Assembly (NCBI RefSeq): GCF_000189635.1 | Contig: NW_002476212.1 | Location: 310,001-374,000, forward strand | Source: Tetrahymena thermophila SB210 | Lineage: Eukaryota > Ciliophora > Oligohymenophorea > Hymenostomatida > Tetrahymenidae | Length of the DNA: 64,000 nucleotides | Direction: 5' to 3' | Shown: positions 12,345 through 26,361 of the stretch, piece by piece | Layout of the letters: every line of letters begins with the position of its first letter | Numbering within the stretch: the stretch's first letter is position 1 | The notes under the pieces: generated by a model | What the model was told of the DNA's origin: nothing | The model's database searches: none | The model's input: only the letters and a program-made list of their open reading frames with translations | Position numbers and translations under genes: made by a program

Positions 12345-13297
12345 TTCTTTTTTCTTTTTGCTTATATTTATATTTAATATTCAATTCTTTATTTTTTAAC
12401 TAATAAATTATATTGATTTATTTATTTAGTTGCTTATTTGTTTGTTTGGTTGTTTGATATATCTTAATATCTTTGTTACAAATTATCTTTATGATAACTT
12501 GAATTCATATAATAAATTTTAAATTATGACATAAAGATTTTCTTTAATATTAATTGTAATTAAATAAGAAGAATAATTTCACTGGTTTTTGATTGAAAAT
12601 CTCATTTACTGTTATAATATTTTAAAATACTACAAAAACAACTTAAAATAATAATTATTTGAAATTTTTTATAACTCTAATTTAAATTTAGTATAAGATA
12701 AAAATAAAATATATGTGTTATTCATATCAAATTATTGCATTTACTTAAACTAAAACTGAAATATTTAAAAATCAACATTAATTGATTTTTTAAATTTAGT
12801 TTACAAAATTCAACATTTATATTATGTTTTATTTAAAAAAGAACATAATTTTATTATTTGTATGAATTTACAAATATCAAAACAGTTAATTGTATGAAGG
12901 CATTTGATTTGTTGTTGTAAATATTAGGTCGTATAAGGATATTATCTTAGCTAAAAATCATTTAAATAAAGTAAACCTTCAACATTTGAAGACCAAATTA
13001 ATCTAAATGATGATATACCATAATTTTCATATTTGCTTGTCAGTTTTAGATTTTGAATATTTTTAATATAAATAACTGAAATCCATAAATCTTAAAAAGA
13101 AGTCTAAATATAAACAAGCTTTAATTAGTGAGGATTAACTGTAATTAATATTTAGCTTTTTATGTGTTATTTTTTGAAAGTTATTTTATTTATTTAGAGT
13201 TAACTAAGAAGAATTTATTCTAAGTTATTTACTTTACAATAATAGAAAATTGTAGTGATGCATGTTTATCATCATTCATTCATTCTTTGGTTTATTT
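12345..13297. other. Intergenic, AT-rich
   Basis: About 950 nt upstream of the SF-assemblin gene and downstream of channel A. No supportable gene or RNA was seen. Confidence 0.65.
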
Positions 13298-16200
13298 TCA
13301 GAAATTATTTTTCATGTTGATTTTTGAAATAAAAGAAGATTGTTGCTTTTGACCTCTCTCAGTCATAAAATTCGTATTACTTTAATCTAATTATTATCTA
13401 TTAGAAGATTAATTAAAATTAAAACTATTATTTTAATCTACAATATCATTTGTATAACTTTTTTCATGAAAGCCTACATTGCCTTCATTAATACAATTGT
13501 TAGAAGCAGAGAAAGAGACATTAAAATTTAAATCATTAGTTTAATGTACTTATTAAATAGTGCCTTCTTTTTCTATATTTTCTTCTTAAGATTTATTAAA
13601 GGAAATACATGTTTTTTTGGCTTCATTAATAAATTTTTCCTAATTATTTAACATCAACTCATTTTGATTATTTTTTTCTGTTGAACTCTAATCGTACATA
13701 TTATTAGTAGCATTTTAAGTGACTTAATTGTCTGCTAATTAACTGAGGTCTTATTGATTCTCCTATTAAGAAATAGAGCTTGAAGAAGAGGATGAAGATG
13801 CTTCATCTTACAAAATAGTAAGAGTCTGTTTTTTGTTATAATATTCTAGTCCAATATTTTCTTTAGAAGCTTGTTTTGAGCTCTTTTTACCCTTGTTTGC
13901 TATTTAAATAATTCTAAGTTAATTGGTTCTAACTCTTTTCTATATCATTACATTGTCTTTAAATTTTTGTTAAAAATCTTCCTCCAATTTTTTCTTTTCT
14001 TCTTCTCTTTTTTACCTAATTTTATTGATAAATAAATGTAGTGTAATGATAAAAGTTAAATATTTTATTTACCTCTTCTTCTCTATAACGTTTTCTATAA
14101 TATTACTAATGTTGTGTTTAGGATAGTAAAATTTATAATTTCTCATAGTGTCATCGATTGAATCTTAACTTATAAGCTAGTTCTATATCAATAGCTGATT
14201 ATAGTATTATTATTATTAAGCAATTTATTCATTTCTTTTATCTCCTTCTAATTAATTTTGATTAGCTTGATAATTTTTATTTATTAGCATACTTTCAAAT
14301 TCTGTTCCTTTGTTTGAAAAAATAGAAGGATTCATATTATTTGGAAGTATTTACTTCCTATTATTAGCTGTTTTATGAGCATATTAAATTTTATTTTAAT
14401 TCATAATTTAAAGAAACATAGAAATTATGTCAACATTTTTTTAATCTTTTTACTATTCAGATATAGCTTATTCGTTTTTTTACCCATTTTACTTTTGTAG
14501 CTTTTTATAAAGAGACCAAATGCTACTACAATTTCTCTTTTATGAAAGCCTCCTCTAATCACTTAAATTAGTTTGCTAGTTTAATAATGATCTTCTAGTC
14601 ATTTTTGAATTGAGCTGCTATTTTTAATTAGTACTTTATGCTGGAACTATTATCTTGATCTGCTGCTCAATTTAATTTTTATTTTAATCATCTTGTTTAG
14701 TTTAAATATATTCTTCTAATTCAATATTTGAAAAACAGCGAGGCTTATCTATTTTAATCTCTATCTAATTTATGTTGTTATCTATATTATTACTCATGTT
14801 ATTACTAATTGAAGGTCTGATATTCTCTTCTTATTTATCATAGTCAGAAATGTCTAGACTTTCTTCAATGTTTAAAATCAAATTCTATTCATTATTTTAA
14901 TGAATTTGTTAATTTTAGCTATCTTAATTAAATTTTTTATTTGCATTGGCCGACTTTATTGATAAGTGTTTTCTGGTTGATCTCTATTCAAAAAATTTAC
15001 CCAACTCATTTTCTTAAATATTAAAATCTTTATTTTTTTCATCATTTCTACTATTGCTACGGCATTCAGTTTCGTTTTCATCATCATCATCGTAGTCGTC
15101 ATCTTCAAAATCAATATCAGAGGAAGACACAGATTCATCATTATCAGACTTTCCCATTTCTATAAAATATTTTCTAAAATAAGCTCTTATATCTTCCATA
15201 TTATCGTTAACGAAATCCTCCATTCTTACCTAACAATAATAATTTTTTGATAAAGTGCTGTCCTTTTTTTAGGGTTTCTTTCTTTTGTAGATTTATCTTT
15301 AATTATCTCTTCCAGTTGAAAACTGCCTAATAATATTAAACTTTGAAGGTACATAATGAATCAAAGGGCAAAGATATAATTAATGATCGTATTGCTAACA
15401 GCACTAACATTTACTCATAACAGAATTCTTTTCCTTACTGTAAAATATTTAGTCTCTGAGCATACAGTAAATTTCATGGTCATCAGGAAAATCTTTTAAA
15501 AGATTAAGAAAATCACTTCTTTTGATCTTTAATAAAGTAGTAAATTCTAGACTTCTTATGTTGATGTCTCTACTTTCGCCTGTAAAAAAGCTAATTTCAC
15601 CAAAAAATTTACCTGGTCCTACTGTATATAGAGAATTAATAGTTTTCATCTTTTTATTAAAAGGTGTTTTTTGGTAAGTGAATGCCTCAACTTATCCTTT
15701 TTCAATAAAGTATATAGATAAATCATCTTAATCACCTTTTAAATATATAATTTCTTCAGGTGTGCATCTTACTTCTTTAATCAAAGGTAATATTTTTTAC
15801 ACTATTGTATCACTAAAATTGTTGCTAAAAATGGGGCTTTCTCTTTTTTTTTTTAAAGAAGGTTTAAAAAATTATTAGACAAAAGCTATTAAAATTGATC
15901 AAAAAAATATTTAAAAATGCTATTTATTAATTGATAATACCTCAAAGCTATTTTATTTGCCTCCATCAAAAGTGTATCTTTTAATTTATGTGAGAGCTAG
16001 TCTAAAATTTTTAACTACAAGGATATTGTTAATTAAGTTGATGAATACAAAGTAATTAATTGTTTTTTACTTCTTAATCAGTATTGTTAGACTTTTCTTC
16101 TTTCCAATAGTATTCTAGATATTCTCTTACTTAATACTGCAAGTCTTTTGAAATCGTTTTATTAGTCATATAGTTATTAATAATAAACATATTAGCTTTT

Positions 16201-17595
16201 ATTTCATTGTCTAACTTAAAAAATTGTTCGAAAATATTCCCAATAGAATTTACACTATAAGCAAATTAACCGCATGCTATCATCATATTTACAATACATA
16301 GAAGCTTTTCTGCTACTGTCTTTGGAGAGATATCCCCGTACCCAACAGTGATCATCGTTACTGTTGAAAAGTAATATGAATATATATACTGTACATACCA
16401 ATCAGTATGAGAAATATCTACTGCATCCATCCAAGTATCAGTGCTTCCATTCTTAATTTGAATAAATCCAATTATAAGCCATGCTAGAGCGGAAATATGC
16501 AAATTTAAAACTATACTAAAAAGAAGTTTAACCAGAGAAATTATATTGCTTGTTAAAGCACTCAAAGGAAATTCTTCTTCAACCCTCTTAAATACTTTAT
16601 TGAATTAGTGAACCTTTTTTGTAAACAAACAAAAACAATTAAATACTAAAATAACTCGTTAGTCACTTGAAATAATTTATTTTAACAAGTTTAAATTTGA
16701 AATAAAATAATAAAAGAACTAAGCAAGCAAACAAAATTAATTATGAGCAAATGAATAAACATATATCTACTCTTTATAACTTAACTATTTTTAAATAAGC
16801 TTTAAATAAAGTTCAAATATTAAAAATAAATAAATATAAAATTAATATTTTTACCTTACAGAAGCAAGTAAGTATGACAAACCTGTAAGCCTGATAGGGC
16901 TATGAAGGATTAATGGTTTGGTAACTTAGGCAATAAATAAAGAGAGGGATGTTAGCTATTATATCATACTTAAAATCAGAGTGAAAATATTACATGAATA
17001 TTGTTTTTCTACTAAAAATTAGTACACCTTTTAAAAAGCAAGCAGTGTTTAAATTTACAAATATTTCAATAATTAAGCTTAAAGGAATAATAGAGTAGAC
17101 CAAAAGAGAAGGTACTAGTTGCATAAGATCGACTTAAAAAATAAGATGAATAGGTACAATAAAAATAATGCATATACTTTAAATCATTTAAGTAAGATCC
17201 CAGACTAGTTTTATTCGAGAAGATGGATTGAAAGGAGGAAATATTTTATTGAATCTTTCAATCAAACTGTCCTCTTTTTTCTCTGAGAAATCATCCGATT
17301 AATGCTTGGATTATGAATCTTCAGAAATTACAATAGAAAGGTCATTCAGCATTTTAAATTTTTCATTTTTAAGTTTTTAGTAGCGTCTTCCTGCTGTCTT
17401 ATCAATCATATTACCAATCTTTTACTTCAATTTAATATTTTAAAGAGCTGTTTTTAAATCTTTCTTATTAAAATCCATTAATTTATCTTCATTGAAATCA
17501 TTTTAATTTTTTTAATCAACTACCTACTCATTATTCCCGTTAATTTAAGTTAATTTATAGTTTCTTATTTAAAAAGTATTTTTATTTTATAACAT
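13298..17595 (-). CDS. Cyclic-nucleotide-binding-domain K+ channel A, 1281 aa
   Basis: Five exons: complement(16855..17595, 16071..16613, 15941..16014, 14073..15842, 13298..14015), 3846 nt and in phase. Order: cytoplasmic N-terminus (1-127); S1 near 128-153; S2 ~163-183 ending NLNTACF; S3 ~207-226; a weakly charged S4 ~236-258; S5; and pore with selectivity filter TVGYGD at 336-341, which marks a K+-selective channel. S6 contains MMIACGQFAYSVNSIG. A C-linker and a cNMP-binding fold follow (~454-590), with FFGE at 532-535 and Arg544 in the phosphate-binding cassette. A CCHC motif (C598, C601, H606, C611; 15368..15409) comes next. Then a conserved MEDFVNDNMEDIRAYFRKYF block, an acidic Asp run and a ~600-residue Asn/Gln-rich tail. 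It is a tandem paralogue of B and C. It should act as a membrane tetramer; the ligand is unknown. Confidence 0.94.
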
Positions 17596-18348
17596 TTTAA
17601 ACAAATTTTCTGTTTTTTCTTGTTTTATAAAGTTGCTTATTTAATAATTAATTAAGGCTAATAATTCTACTAGAAAAAATAGTTAAAATTTAGTAAGGAC
17701 TCAATTAATACAATTTAAAGAGGCAATCTAATCATAAATTATTATAAATTTTTTACTATTTAACTCTTGGAAACTATAAATCTTAGCCTAAATAAAATTA
17801 ATAGTTAGTTATTTTTAAAAAATAATTACCAAGAATATTTCATAGTTAAACAATATATTATTTAGGCTGACAAAAAATTATTTTTTTTTAATAACTTAAA
17901 AATTTAAGTTAATATATTTTTATTTTATTGAATTTTCATTTAAAATTAATAAAAGCTGTACCCCCATTTATTTAATTTTTCTGAGTAAAACAAACAATTA
18001 TTTTCTTCTTTCTATTTAATAAAAAATTATATAAAATATTTGTAACATTAAAGAATATAATATTGATACATGGTATAAAAGATTATTTTTATGATATATT
18101 TTTTGAATTAATTAAATTGCAGGTGTATTTTAAAAACCTATTACATTTTATGATGTACTTTTTATTTTATTTTTCGAAAATATAATGTAGGTATTTATTT
18201 AATAAGTGAAAGAGCTTACAAATAAAAGAAAAATTTTTAATAAAATTGTATTTTTTTGAATATTAGCTATTAAACAGAACATAGAACAAACAAACAAACA
18301 TTTATTTGATTGATATCATAGAAATTATTGAAAATTTGAAGTTTTATT
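17596..18348. other. Intergenic between channels A and B
   Basis: About 750 nt of AT-rich sequence upstream of channel A and after the channel B stop. It has a few TTATT and CAAACAAACAAACA-type repeats (near 18287-18300). No gene was seen. Confidence 0.7.
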
Positions 18349-21300
18349 TCAAATATTTTCATTGCTAAATTTTAATTTATGCATAGAAACACTCTCTGAT
18401 TGCTAACCAAAGTTGAGTTTTATGCTATCAAGATCACAAGTATCGTTACACTTGCTATATTTTGTTTGAAAAAATGAATTGTAAATTTTAAATTCTTTTT
18501 GTATTGGCTGTACATACATTTAATCATCTTATTCTATATCTTCATCGTTTTATTTATCTTCTTAATTAAGTTAAATGGTAGGGTCTCTTTTCAGATAATC
18601 TTTTTTTGATTAATTATCTTATATTTAAGAATTTGATTAGTTTTCTTTAAATTGTTCTTGATTCTATTATTTTAAAACTGAAAAGCGGTTTTTGGATGCT
18701 TGAGAGCTATTTTCTATTTTAGATGTTTCAGATGAACAACTACTTTAACCATCTTCTTCATTTATACTTTTACTTTTAGTGTTTAATTTAAAACTCATAA
18801 GTTTTTAAATTTTATCAAGCTTTCTGATGTCACTTGAAATTCTATTTAAAGGTCTTTTATAAGATCTATTAGCAATTTAAACAACCTTAACTTAACCTGT
18901 CTTAGCCCTAGGTTTAATATTAATATTCTAAAGTAATTACTTTTAAAAAATGAGCTCTATTCTTTTTTTTTCTTCCTCACGTTTTTATCTATATTGAAAA
19001 CATTAAAAAAAGAGGTAAAATAAAGTCTTGAAAATTTTTAAATTTAGAATTAGATTTTTGAAAAAAAAGCAAAGTTTAGTTTAGAAAAACTATTGTTTTA
19101 TGTAATATTAATTTATTTTTAATATTTATCTTAAATGATTTTAAACAATTTCTTTTTTCTTTAAAAAATAAATATCAAATTTTATAAAAACAATTGACAA
19201 AATTAAGTATTTGATAATAATTAACCATCAAATAGGAAGAAATAATAGAATAATATAAGTAAAAGAAAGAAATAAATGATTAATTACCTTCTCTTTTCTA
19301 AAACGTTTTCGATAATATTTGACAAGTTATGCTAAGGATAATAAAATTTATAATTTCTAGCTGTATCATCTATGGGCTCTTAAAAATTTTATTATTATTA
19401 ATTTTAGCTTTAAAACATCATGTTTATGGGTGATTACTCTCTTTGTTTATCTTACTCAGATTAATATGTTTGCTTTTTGATAAGATTATCTCTTTGATTT
19501 GTGTTAGCTTAGCCAAACAAATTACTTTACTATTATTACAAGTGCTAATTAGGATTTCCTAAAGAAGGTTATTTATTAAATTGATGATTAGGATTTCCGC
19601 CTAAATATTAATTTTAATTTAGTTTCATCAATTCAAGTATCGTTTCTAAAGGATCAATATTTCTCTCTCTAATTATGTCAAAAATAGATTAAGCAATACT
19701 ATTTATACTGCTTCCTCTATGTTTTTTCTATATACTAAAAATACTTTCACTCCTATTATTATGAATTTTCGACATCTTTTTTGTATTTATTGTGTTATGC
19801 CTTGATTGCTTTCTGGTAATACTCGATGGTATTATTACATTTTGTTAATCGCTAGTATTAATTTTTTCTTCTTCAGCTAAAATATTTTTACTTGAGCTGA
19901 CCAATTTATCTTCAGAGCTAACTTAACCTTTTTTTTAATTTTCTTAATTTTAATTATGAGCTTCTAAATCTTTACTTTATTAACTAACCATTTTTTAATC
20001 TAAGCCAATTACTATTTTCTATGAATGGTTGCTTGTGCTCAAAGCTAAATTTTATAATTGATTATTTATGTTTAAAGGATTTGACCTTTATGCTAAATTT
20101 AGAAATAGTTGAGATTTTTTTGACACTTAATTTTAAGGATCTATAAAATCTTCTTAATCACAATCTTCTAGCTCTTCTTCTTCTTCATCATCACCATACT
20201 CTTCAAATATGTCTGAAGAAGGTATTGAATCGTTTGAATCTATTCTTACCATTTCAATGAAATATTTCCTAAAGTAGGCTCTTATTTCTTCCATATTATC
20301 ATTTACAAAATCTTCCATCCTTACTTAATAGTCATAGTTGTGAAAATATGTATTTTCTTTCTTCTTGTCTCTCCTTCTTTTAATTTTTTCTCTTGGTTAA
20401 TCCCTGCCTGTAGAATGTAGTCTTATAATATTAAACTTATTCGGAACATTGTGTATTAAAGGACAATATGATATCGAATGTTCGAATTCATTGCAGCATT
20501 AACATTTACTCATAATAGAACTCTTTTCGCTATTAAATGTTGCAGAGTCTCGAATCATACAAAATATTTCAAAGTCATCTGGACTGTCTTTAAGTAAAGT
20601 CACTAAATCAGCTCTTTTAATTTTCAAGAGAGTAGTGAATTCTAAACTTCTTATGTTAATATCCCTAGGTTCTCCAGTAAAGAAGCTATACTCTCCAAAA
20701 AAATCACCTTTACCTATCGTATATAGAGAGTTGATAGTTTTCATTTTCTTGTTAAAAGGTGTCCTTTAATAAGTGAATGCTTCAACTTATCCTTTTTCAA
20801 TAAAATATATTGCAAAATCATCCTAATCACCCTTGAGATAAATAATTTCCTCAGGAGTACATCTAATTTCTTTAATCAATGGCACAGTCTTTTATATTAT
20901 TTACTCACTAAAATTTTTGCTGAAAATAGGACTCTCCCTATTCAATTAATGTGCAAAAGTTTTATTTTGGAATTTGAGAATATCAATTTAAAATCATAAT
21001 TGATATTAAATATACCATCGTACTCTTGAATAATTGAATAAGAGATGAAAAAAAAAAATAATTTTTCTAAAAAATTCTCTTTTCAATGAATTATCTTATT
21101 TATTTAGAGCAGTTAATAAAAATGTAGCATTGAAAAATGAAGGTGTAATTACTTATTTACTTATTTATGATTACAAATTTTTAAAAAAAATAATAAAATT
21201 CAATAAAAAAAAATATTAAGAAAAATTTCACTCTTATTTTAGAGAATAAAAGTAATCATATGAAAAAATTTTTAATCTTAATTAGAAATTCTCTTAATAT

Positions 21301-23033
21301 GGAATTCTCTTATTCAAGAACACTTACTGGTAGAAGATTTATTAGTTAAATTTACCTTAAAGCTATTTTATTAGCCTCCATTAATAGTGTTTCTTTCAAC
21401 TTATGTGAAAGTTAATTTAAAATTTTAACCTAATTATATTAAAAATAATAATGATAAATTTTGAATAGAAATATTGATTACTTCTAAATCTGTATTATTA
21501 GATTTCTCTTATTTCCAGTAATATTCTAAATATTCTCTAACTTAATATTATAAATTTTTAGATATTGTTTTATTTGTCATGTATCTATTGATGATCTTCA
21601 TATTTGCTTAAATTTCGTTATCAAGTCTAAAGAATTGTTCAAATATATTTCCGATTGAGTTTACACTATATGCAAATTGGCCACATGCTATCATCATATT
21701 TATAATACTTAATATTTTTTCTGCGATAGTGTGAGGAGAGATATCTCCATAGCCAACTGTTATCATAGTGACTGTGGAAAAGTAGTATGAATAAATATAT
21801 TAAACGTGCCATTCAGAATTTGCAATACTTGCTGCGTTCATCCAAGTATTAGTTTCTCCTTATTTAATTTAGATAAATCCTATGATAAGCCAAGCTAATG
21901 CTGAAATGTGCAAGTTTAAAATAATACTCAAAAAAAGTTTAACTAGTGAGATTATGTTACTAGTTTAAGTGCTTAGAGGAAATTCATCCTCTACCCTTTT
22001 AAACACTCTATTGAACTGATAAACCTATTAATTAATTAAATTTTTAAATAAATTGTTATCATATATAATTAATTAATTTTTATTGAATTGTCCTTCAAAA
22101 AGCCTAATTTTTAATAGTTTACCAAATAAGATAAAAGTAGATTATATTGGCTAATTTTTTAATCTATCTTTGTAAAAAACTGCATACTTTTAAAATCATT
22201 TTAAAATATTAGTTAATGTGAAAGTTACTTATTTGATAGAATTTAATGCTAAAGCTATTATTTAAATGTATCATTTTATTAATCAAATTTACTTTGTAGA
22301 AGCAAGTAAGCGTTATAAATCTATACAATTAGTACTATTAAGATGGATCTAACTTTGAATAACAAATGCAATAAATGAATAAGGGAACATTAGCTATAAT
22401 ATCGTACTTAAAATCTTGTCTTAAATAATTCTTAAAAATAATTTTTCTGTTATTTGTTAAGGTTCCTTTTAAGAAACAAGCAGTATTTAGATTCACAAAT
22501 ATATCAACCATTAGACTTAATGGTATGATAGTGTAGACAACATAGGGAGAAACTAATACCATAAGATCAATTTCAAAAATTAAATGAATAGGTACTATGA
22601 AAATAATACAAATACTAAAAAACATTTGGATAACATCCCATAAAAGCTTAATCCTAGAGCATGGGTTAAATGGAGGAAATAATTAATCCAACTTTTCCAA
22701 GAAACTAAGATCATTTTTATCTACTAAATATTCAATTTCGTTTTTAGAGCTCTACTTGTCTTATAAAATTATTGCTGCATCATTGAGCATTCTAAAATTT
22801 TCTTTTTTAAGCTTTTAGAGACGCCTAATAGCTGTTTTATCAACAATATTGCCTATTTTTTACTTGATTTTTATACTCTACAAAGCCTACTTTAGATCTC
22901 TTTTACTGTTACTTATATTGTTATCATTTTAAATTTTTTCTTTAGTTTTTAAGGTCATTTAGCCTTTCAGACTAACCTTCTAAGTGAAAAGCCTCAATTG
23001 TGCTTGATTTAGTTTGCTTTAATTATCTTACAT
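18349..23033 (-). CDS. Cyclic-nucleotide-binding-domain K+ channel B, 1215 aa
   Basis: Five exons: complement(22293..23033, 21482..22024, 21356..21429, 19288..20937, 18349..18988), 3648 nt and in phase. The first three exons are 741, 543 and 74 nt, exactly as in channel A, so intron positions were inherited from one ancestor. The filter is TVGYGD at 336-341. The cNMP-binding fold has FFGEYSFFTGEPRD. A CCHC motif KCQCCNEFEHSISYC at 20463..20504 has the same spacing as in A and C. The MEDFVNDNMEEIRAYFRKYF block and an acidic stretch follow. The tail is Asn/Gln/Ser-rich and much less conserved, but keeps NYKFYYPQHNLSNIIENVLE and the basic KREEEKK exon junction. S4 carries few Arg/Lys. Role by family: K+ conductance in the plasma or ciliary membrane, possibly modulated through the C-terminal sensor. 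Confidence 0.94.
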
Positions 23034-23371
23034 AAGTATAAAAATGAAATAATGGTCTTTAAATAAATAGTCTTTTTATTATTCTTACTTTTTAATTTTA
23101 ATTAAGTGAAAGGATTTGTAATAAAAACTAGTTATTTATGCTGATTTATTTAATACTATTTTGGTAGAATTAATACTGCTGTTATCAAACAGACTTCTTG
23201 AAATTACAATCAATATTTAATCACTGTTATAGTGATCTTATTTGAAATATTAAAATAACATAAATTATATGCAACAAATTTGTTTAATTTAACAATACAA
23301 ACAATCAACATACATTTTAAATAGTTAAATCTTCTTATTTATAATAGCTTTTATCATAATTAATTTATTTT
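23034..23371. other. Short intergenic between channels B and C
   Basis: Only 338 nt separate the channel B start from the channel C stop. It must contain the B promoter and the C 3' UTR. It is AT-rich with no other feature seen. Confidence 0.7.
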
Positions 23372-26298
23372 TCAATCCTTTACAAAGCTATTATATTTAC
23401 ATATTTTATTGTATTCTAATTCATTAATACTTTGTGCTTCATAATTTGCTTCAACATTTTTATACATGACTGCAAATGGGGATTAAGAATTGTTATGATT
23501 ATTACTTTTATCTTGGCAATCTTCCATTTACAACGTATTATATTTACTAAATTTTGATGCTGAAAGAGAGTCTACATCATTAAAAAGCAGTTGCATCTAA
23601 ATTTTATGGATAGGATCTTCTTTTTCAACTTCATCTTCAACTATATTTTCAATTTTCTTTAAACTTGTTTAGCTCTTAATATTCTACTTTTCTTATTGTT
23701 AATCATCACTGTTAGCTTTGCTTTAATCCAAATCTTCTTATTACTAATTGTTTAATTGTTTGTTGTTTTGACTGTCACAATCGAGATTTTTAAAAGATTT
23801 TTTAGATTTACGGGATGATTTTATTGTTTTTTATTTATCAAGGAAGACTTATGATTATTCTTCAGAGCTTTTAGATGAAGAATCATCATCATCTTAAAAT
23901 TAACTTGCTGCATTTAAATTTTTAGTTACTAACTTTTAAAAGTTTGTTATTTAAGATTATCTAGAAGCAGCAAATTTTGAAGACCTATTTGCAATCAGAA
24001 CTTTTTGTTAAGTTTACCTTACCCTTTTTGTTATCATGGCTGACTAGTTGAGTTACTATTAAAGGTGTGTTTCCATTTTTTTCCTCTCATCCTCTCTCTT
24101 TTATCTTATTTTATAATAAAATTTAAAACTAGCTCAAAAAATTTTTTCTAATTTTATCCAACATAAAAAATTTATCATATTTTTCTTCATCAATAACATT
24201 TTTCTACATAAATAACTGGAATTAGTTAAGAAATGCTTTTATTCAATAAATTGTTATTTTTTTGTAATTATTGATTGCAAATTTAGCAAATTTATAGGCT
24301 TTAATGTAAATGAAAAATTTTTTTTTTAAATTAAAAAAATGTTTTATTTTGTAAATTGGATTTATCAAAAGAAATCATAAACAAAAGAGATCATAAGCTT
24401 TGATAAATTAAATAAATACCTTCTTTTTTCTATAACATTATCAATAATGTTAGAGATGTTATGCTAGGGATAGTATAGCTTATAATTTCTCATGATATCA
24501 TCTATTGATTCATAATTTATAGCTAAACTTAAAAATGAATGATGACCATTCTCAGATGGCTTAGAATATTAAGTATTTTTTTGATAATTCATAAAATTTT
24601 CTCCTTATTATTAAAAAATTGGCTTGGGATTAGTAAATTATGTGCTGTTTCGATTTTATTTATGGTTATTTAAAATATTTGTGGTTAAGATATTATGTTT
24701 CTACATTTCTATTAAAGCAGTATCCAGATCGATATTTAAATTATTTATAAAATCTAAAATCTGTTATAGATGAGTTAAACTGCAAGATTAAATATTTTGT
24801 TTCTTATTATTCAGCTGCTGATTTACAGTACCTTATTTTTGATATTATAATTTTTAAAGTTTTTAAGAATTCAGAGTGGTTTATCTTGTTTTTTTCCTAG
24901 TGCCTGCTTTCCTATTTAAATTAATTATATTTTGTTCTTATGATTCTTAAATATTCTATCCTTCTTCTGCCTTTAAATTTATGCATGATTCATTTTCTTA
25001 TCCCTCCATAATCATTGAACAAGCAGGCTTTTTTATTTAAACTTAAAGCTAATTTATTTTATCATTAGATATTTAAGTATTCGTATTTTGCACATTTTCT
25101 TCACACTTGTCATATTCAAGACTACTAAGTATCATTTGAAAACTCTAATTATTTCCTAAATTTTAATTATTTGTCAAAGGTTAACTAACTTTCTAGCTTT
25201 CTAAGAGACTGAATCCTACATTCATATTTAAATTATTATTTTAAAATATAATATTTTTATTTATTTATTTATAATTTACTTTAAATGTTATTAATTGAAA
25301 TCTTTTATTGCTAAGTTCCAGTTTTGGTTATTTACGAATTAGTCTCACTTTTATTCTCATTTTAATTTATTTACAAAAATTTTTAAACTTCTTCTTCTGT
25401 GCATTTATGTTTTTTATCTATACTTTCTAAATTTTACATATCATCTTCAAAGTCTTCATCATCCTCGTCTTCATAACCTTCAAAATTAATATCTGAAGAA
25501 GGTATAGATTCATTTGAATCAAATCTGCCCATTTCAATAAAATATTTTCTAAAATATGCCTTAATTTCATCTAGGTAGTCATTCACAAAATCTTCAATCC
25601 TAACTTGGAGATCATAGTTATTATAAATTGCATGTTGACATTTTTTATTTCTGTTTCTTTTTTTTGTTTATCGTTTTTAATCTCTACCAGTTGAAAATTA
25701 TCTTATAACACTCAACTTCTATGGGACAAAATGAATAACTGGGCATAGAGATAATGAATGATCGTATCGGTCACAGCACTAACATTTGTTCATTATCGAG
25801 CTCTTTTCATTGTTATAAGTTGCTTCATCTTTAAGCATGCAAAAAACTTCATAATCATCAGGGTAATCTTTTAAAAGGTTTATGAAATCTCCTCTTTTTA
25901 TCACCAATAAAGTTGTAAATTCTAAACTTCTAAAATTAATATCTCTAGGTTCTCCAGTGAAAAAGCTATACTCACCAAAAAATTTTCCTGTGCTTAAAGT
26001 GAAAAGTGAGTTTACAGTCTTCATTTTTTTGTTAAAGGGAGTTTTTTAATATGTAAATGCCTCTACCTATCCTTTTTCAATAAAATATATCGATAAGTCA
26101 TCTTAGTCACCCTTCAGATAAATAATCTCTTCTGGAGTGCATCTTATTTCTTTTATTAGAGGAAGAATTTTTTATAGCACAGACTCACTAAATGTTGTAC
26201 TAAAAATAGGGCTTTCTCTTTTTTAAGTTAATCAAATAAATAATATTTAGTTTTTTCAGTATCATTTGTAAAGTGAATAAATTATATTTGAAAAGTAA

Positions 26299-26361
<63 letters not shown>

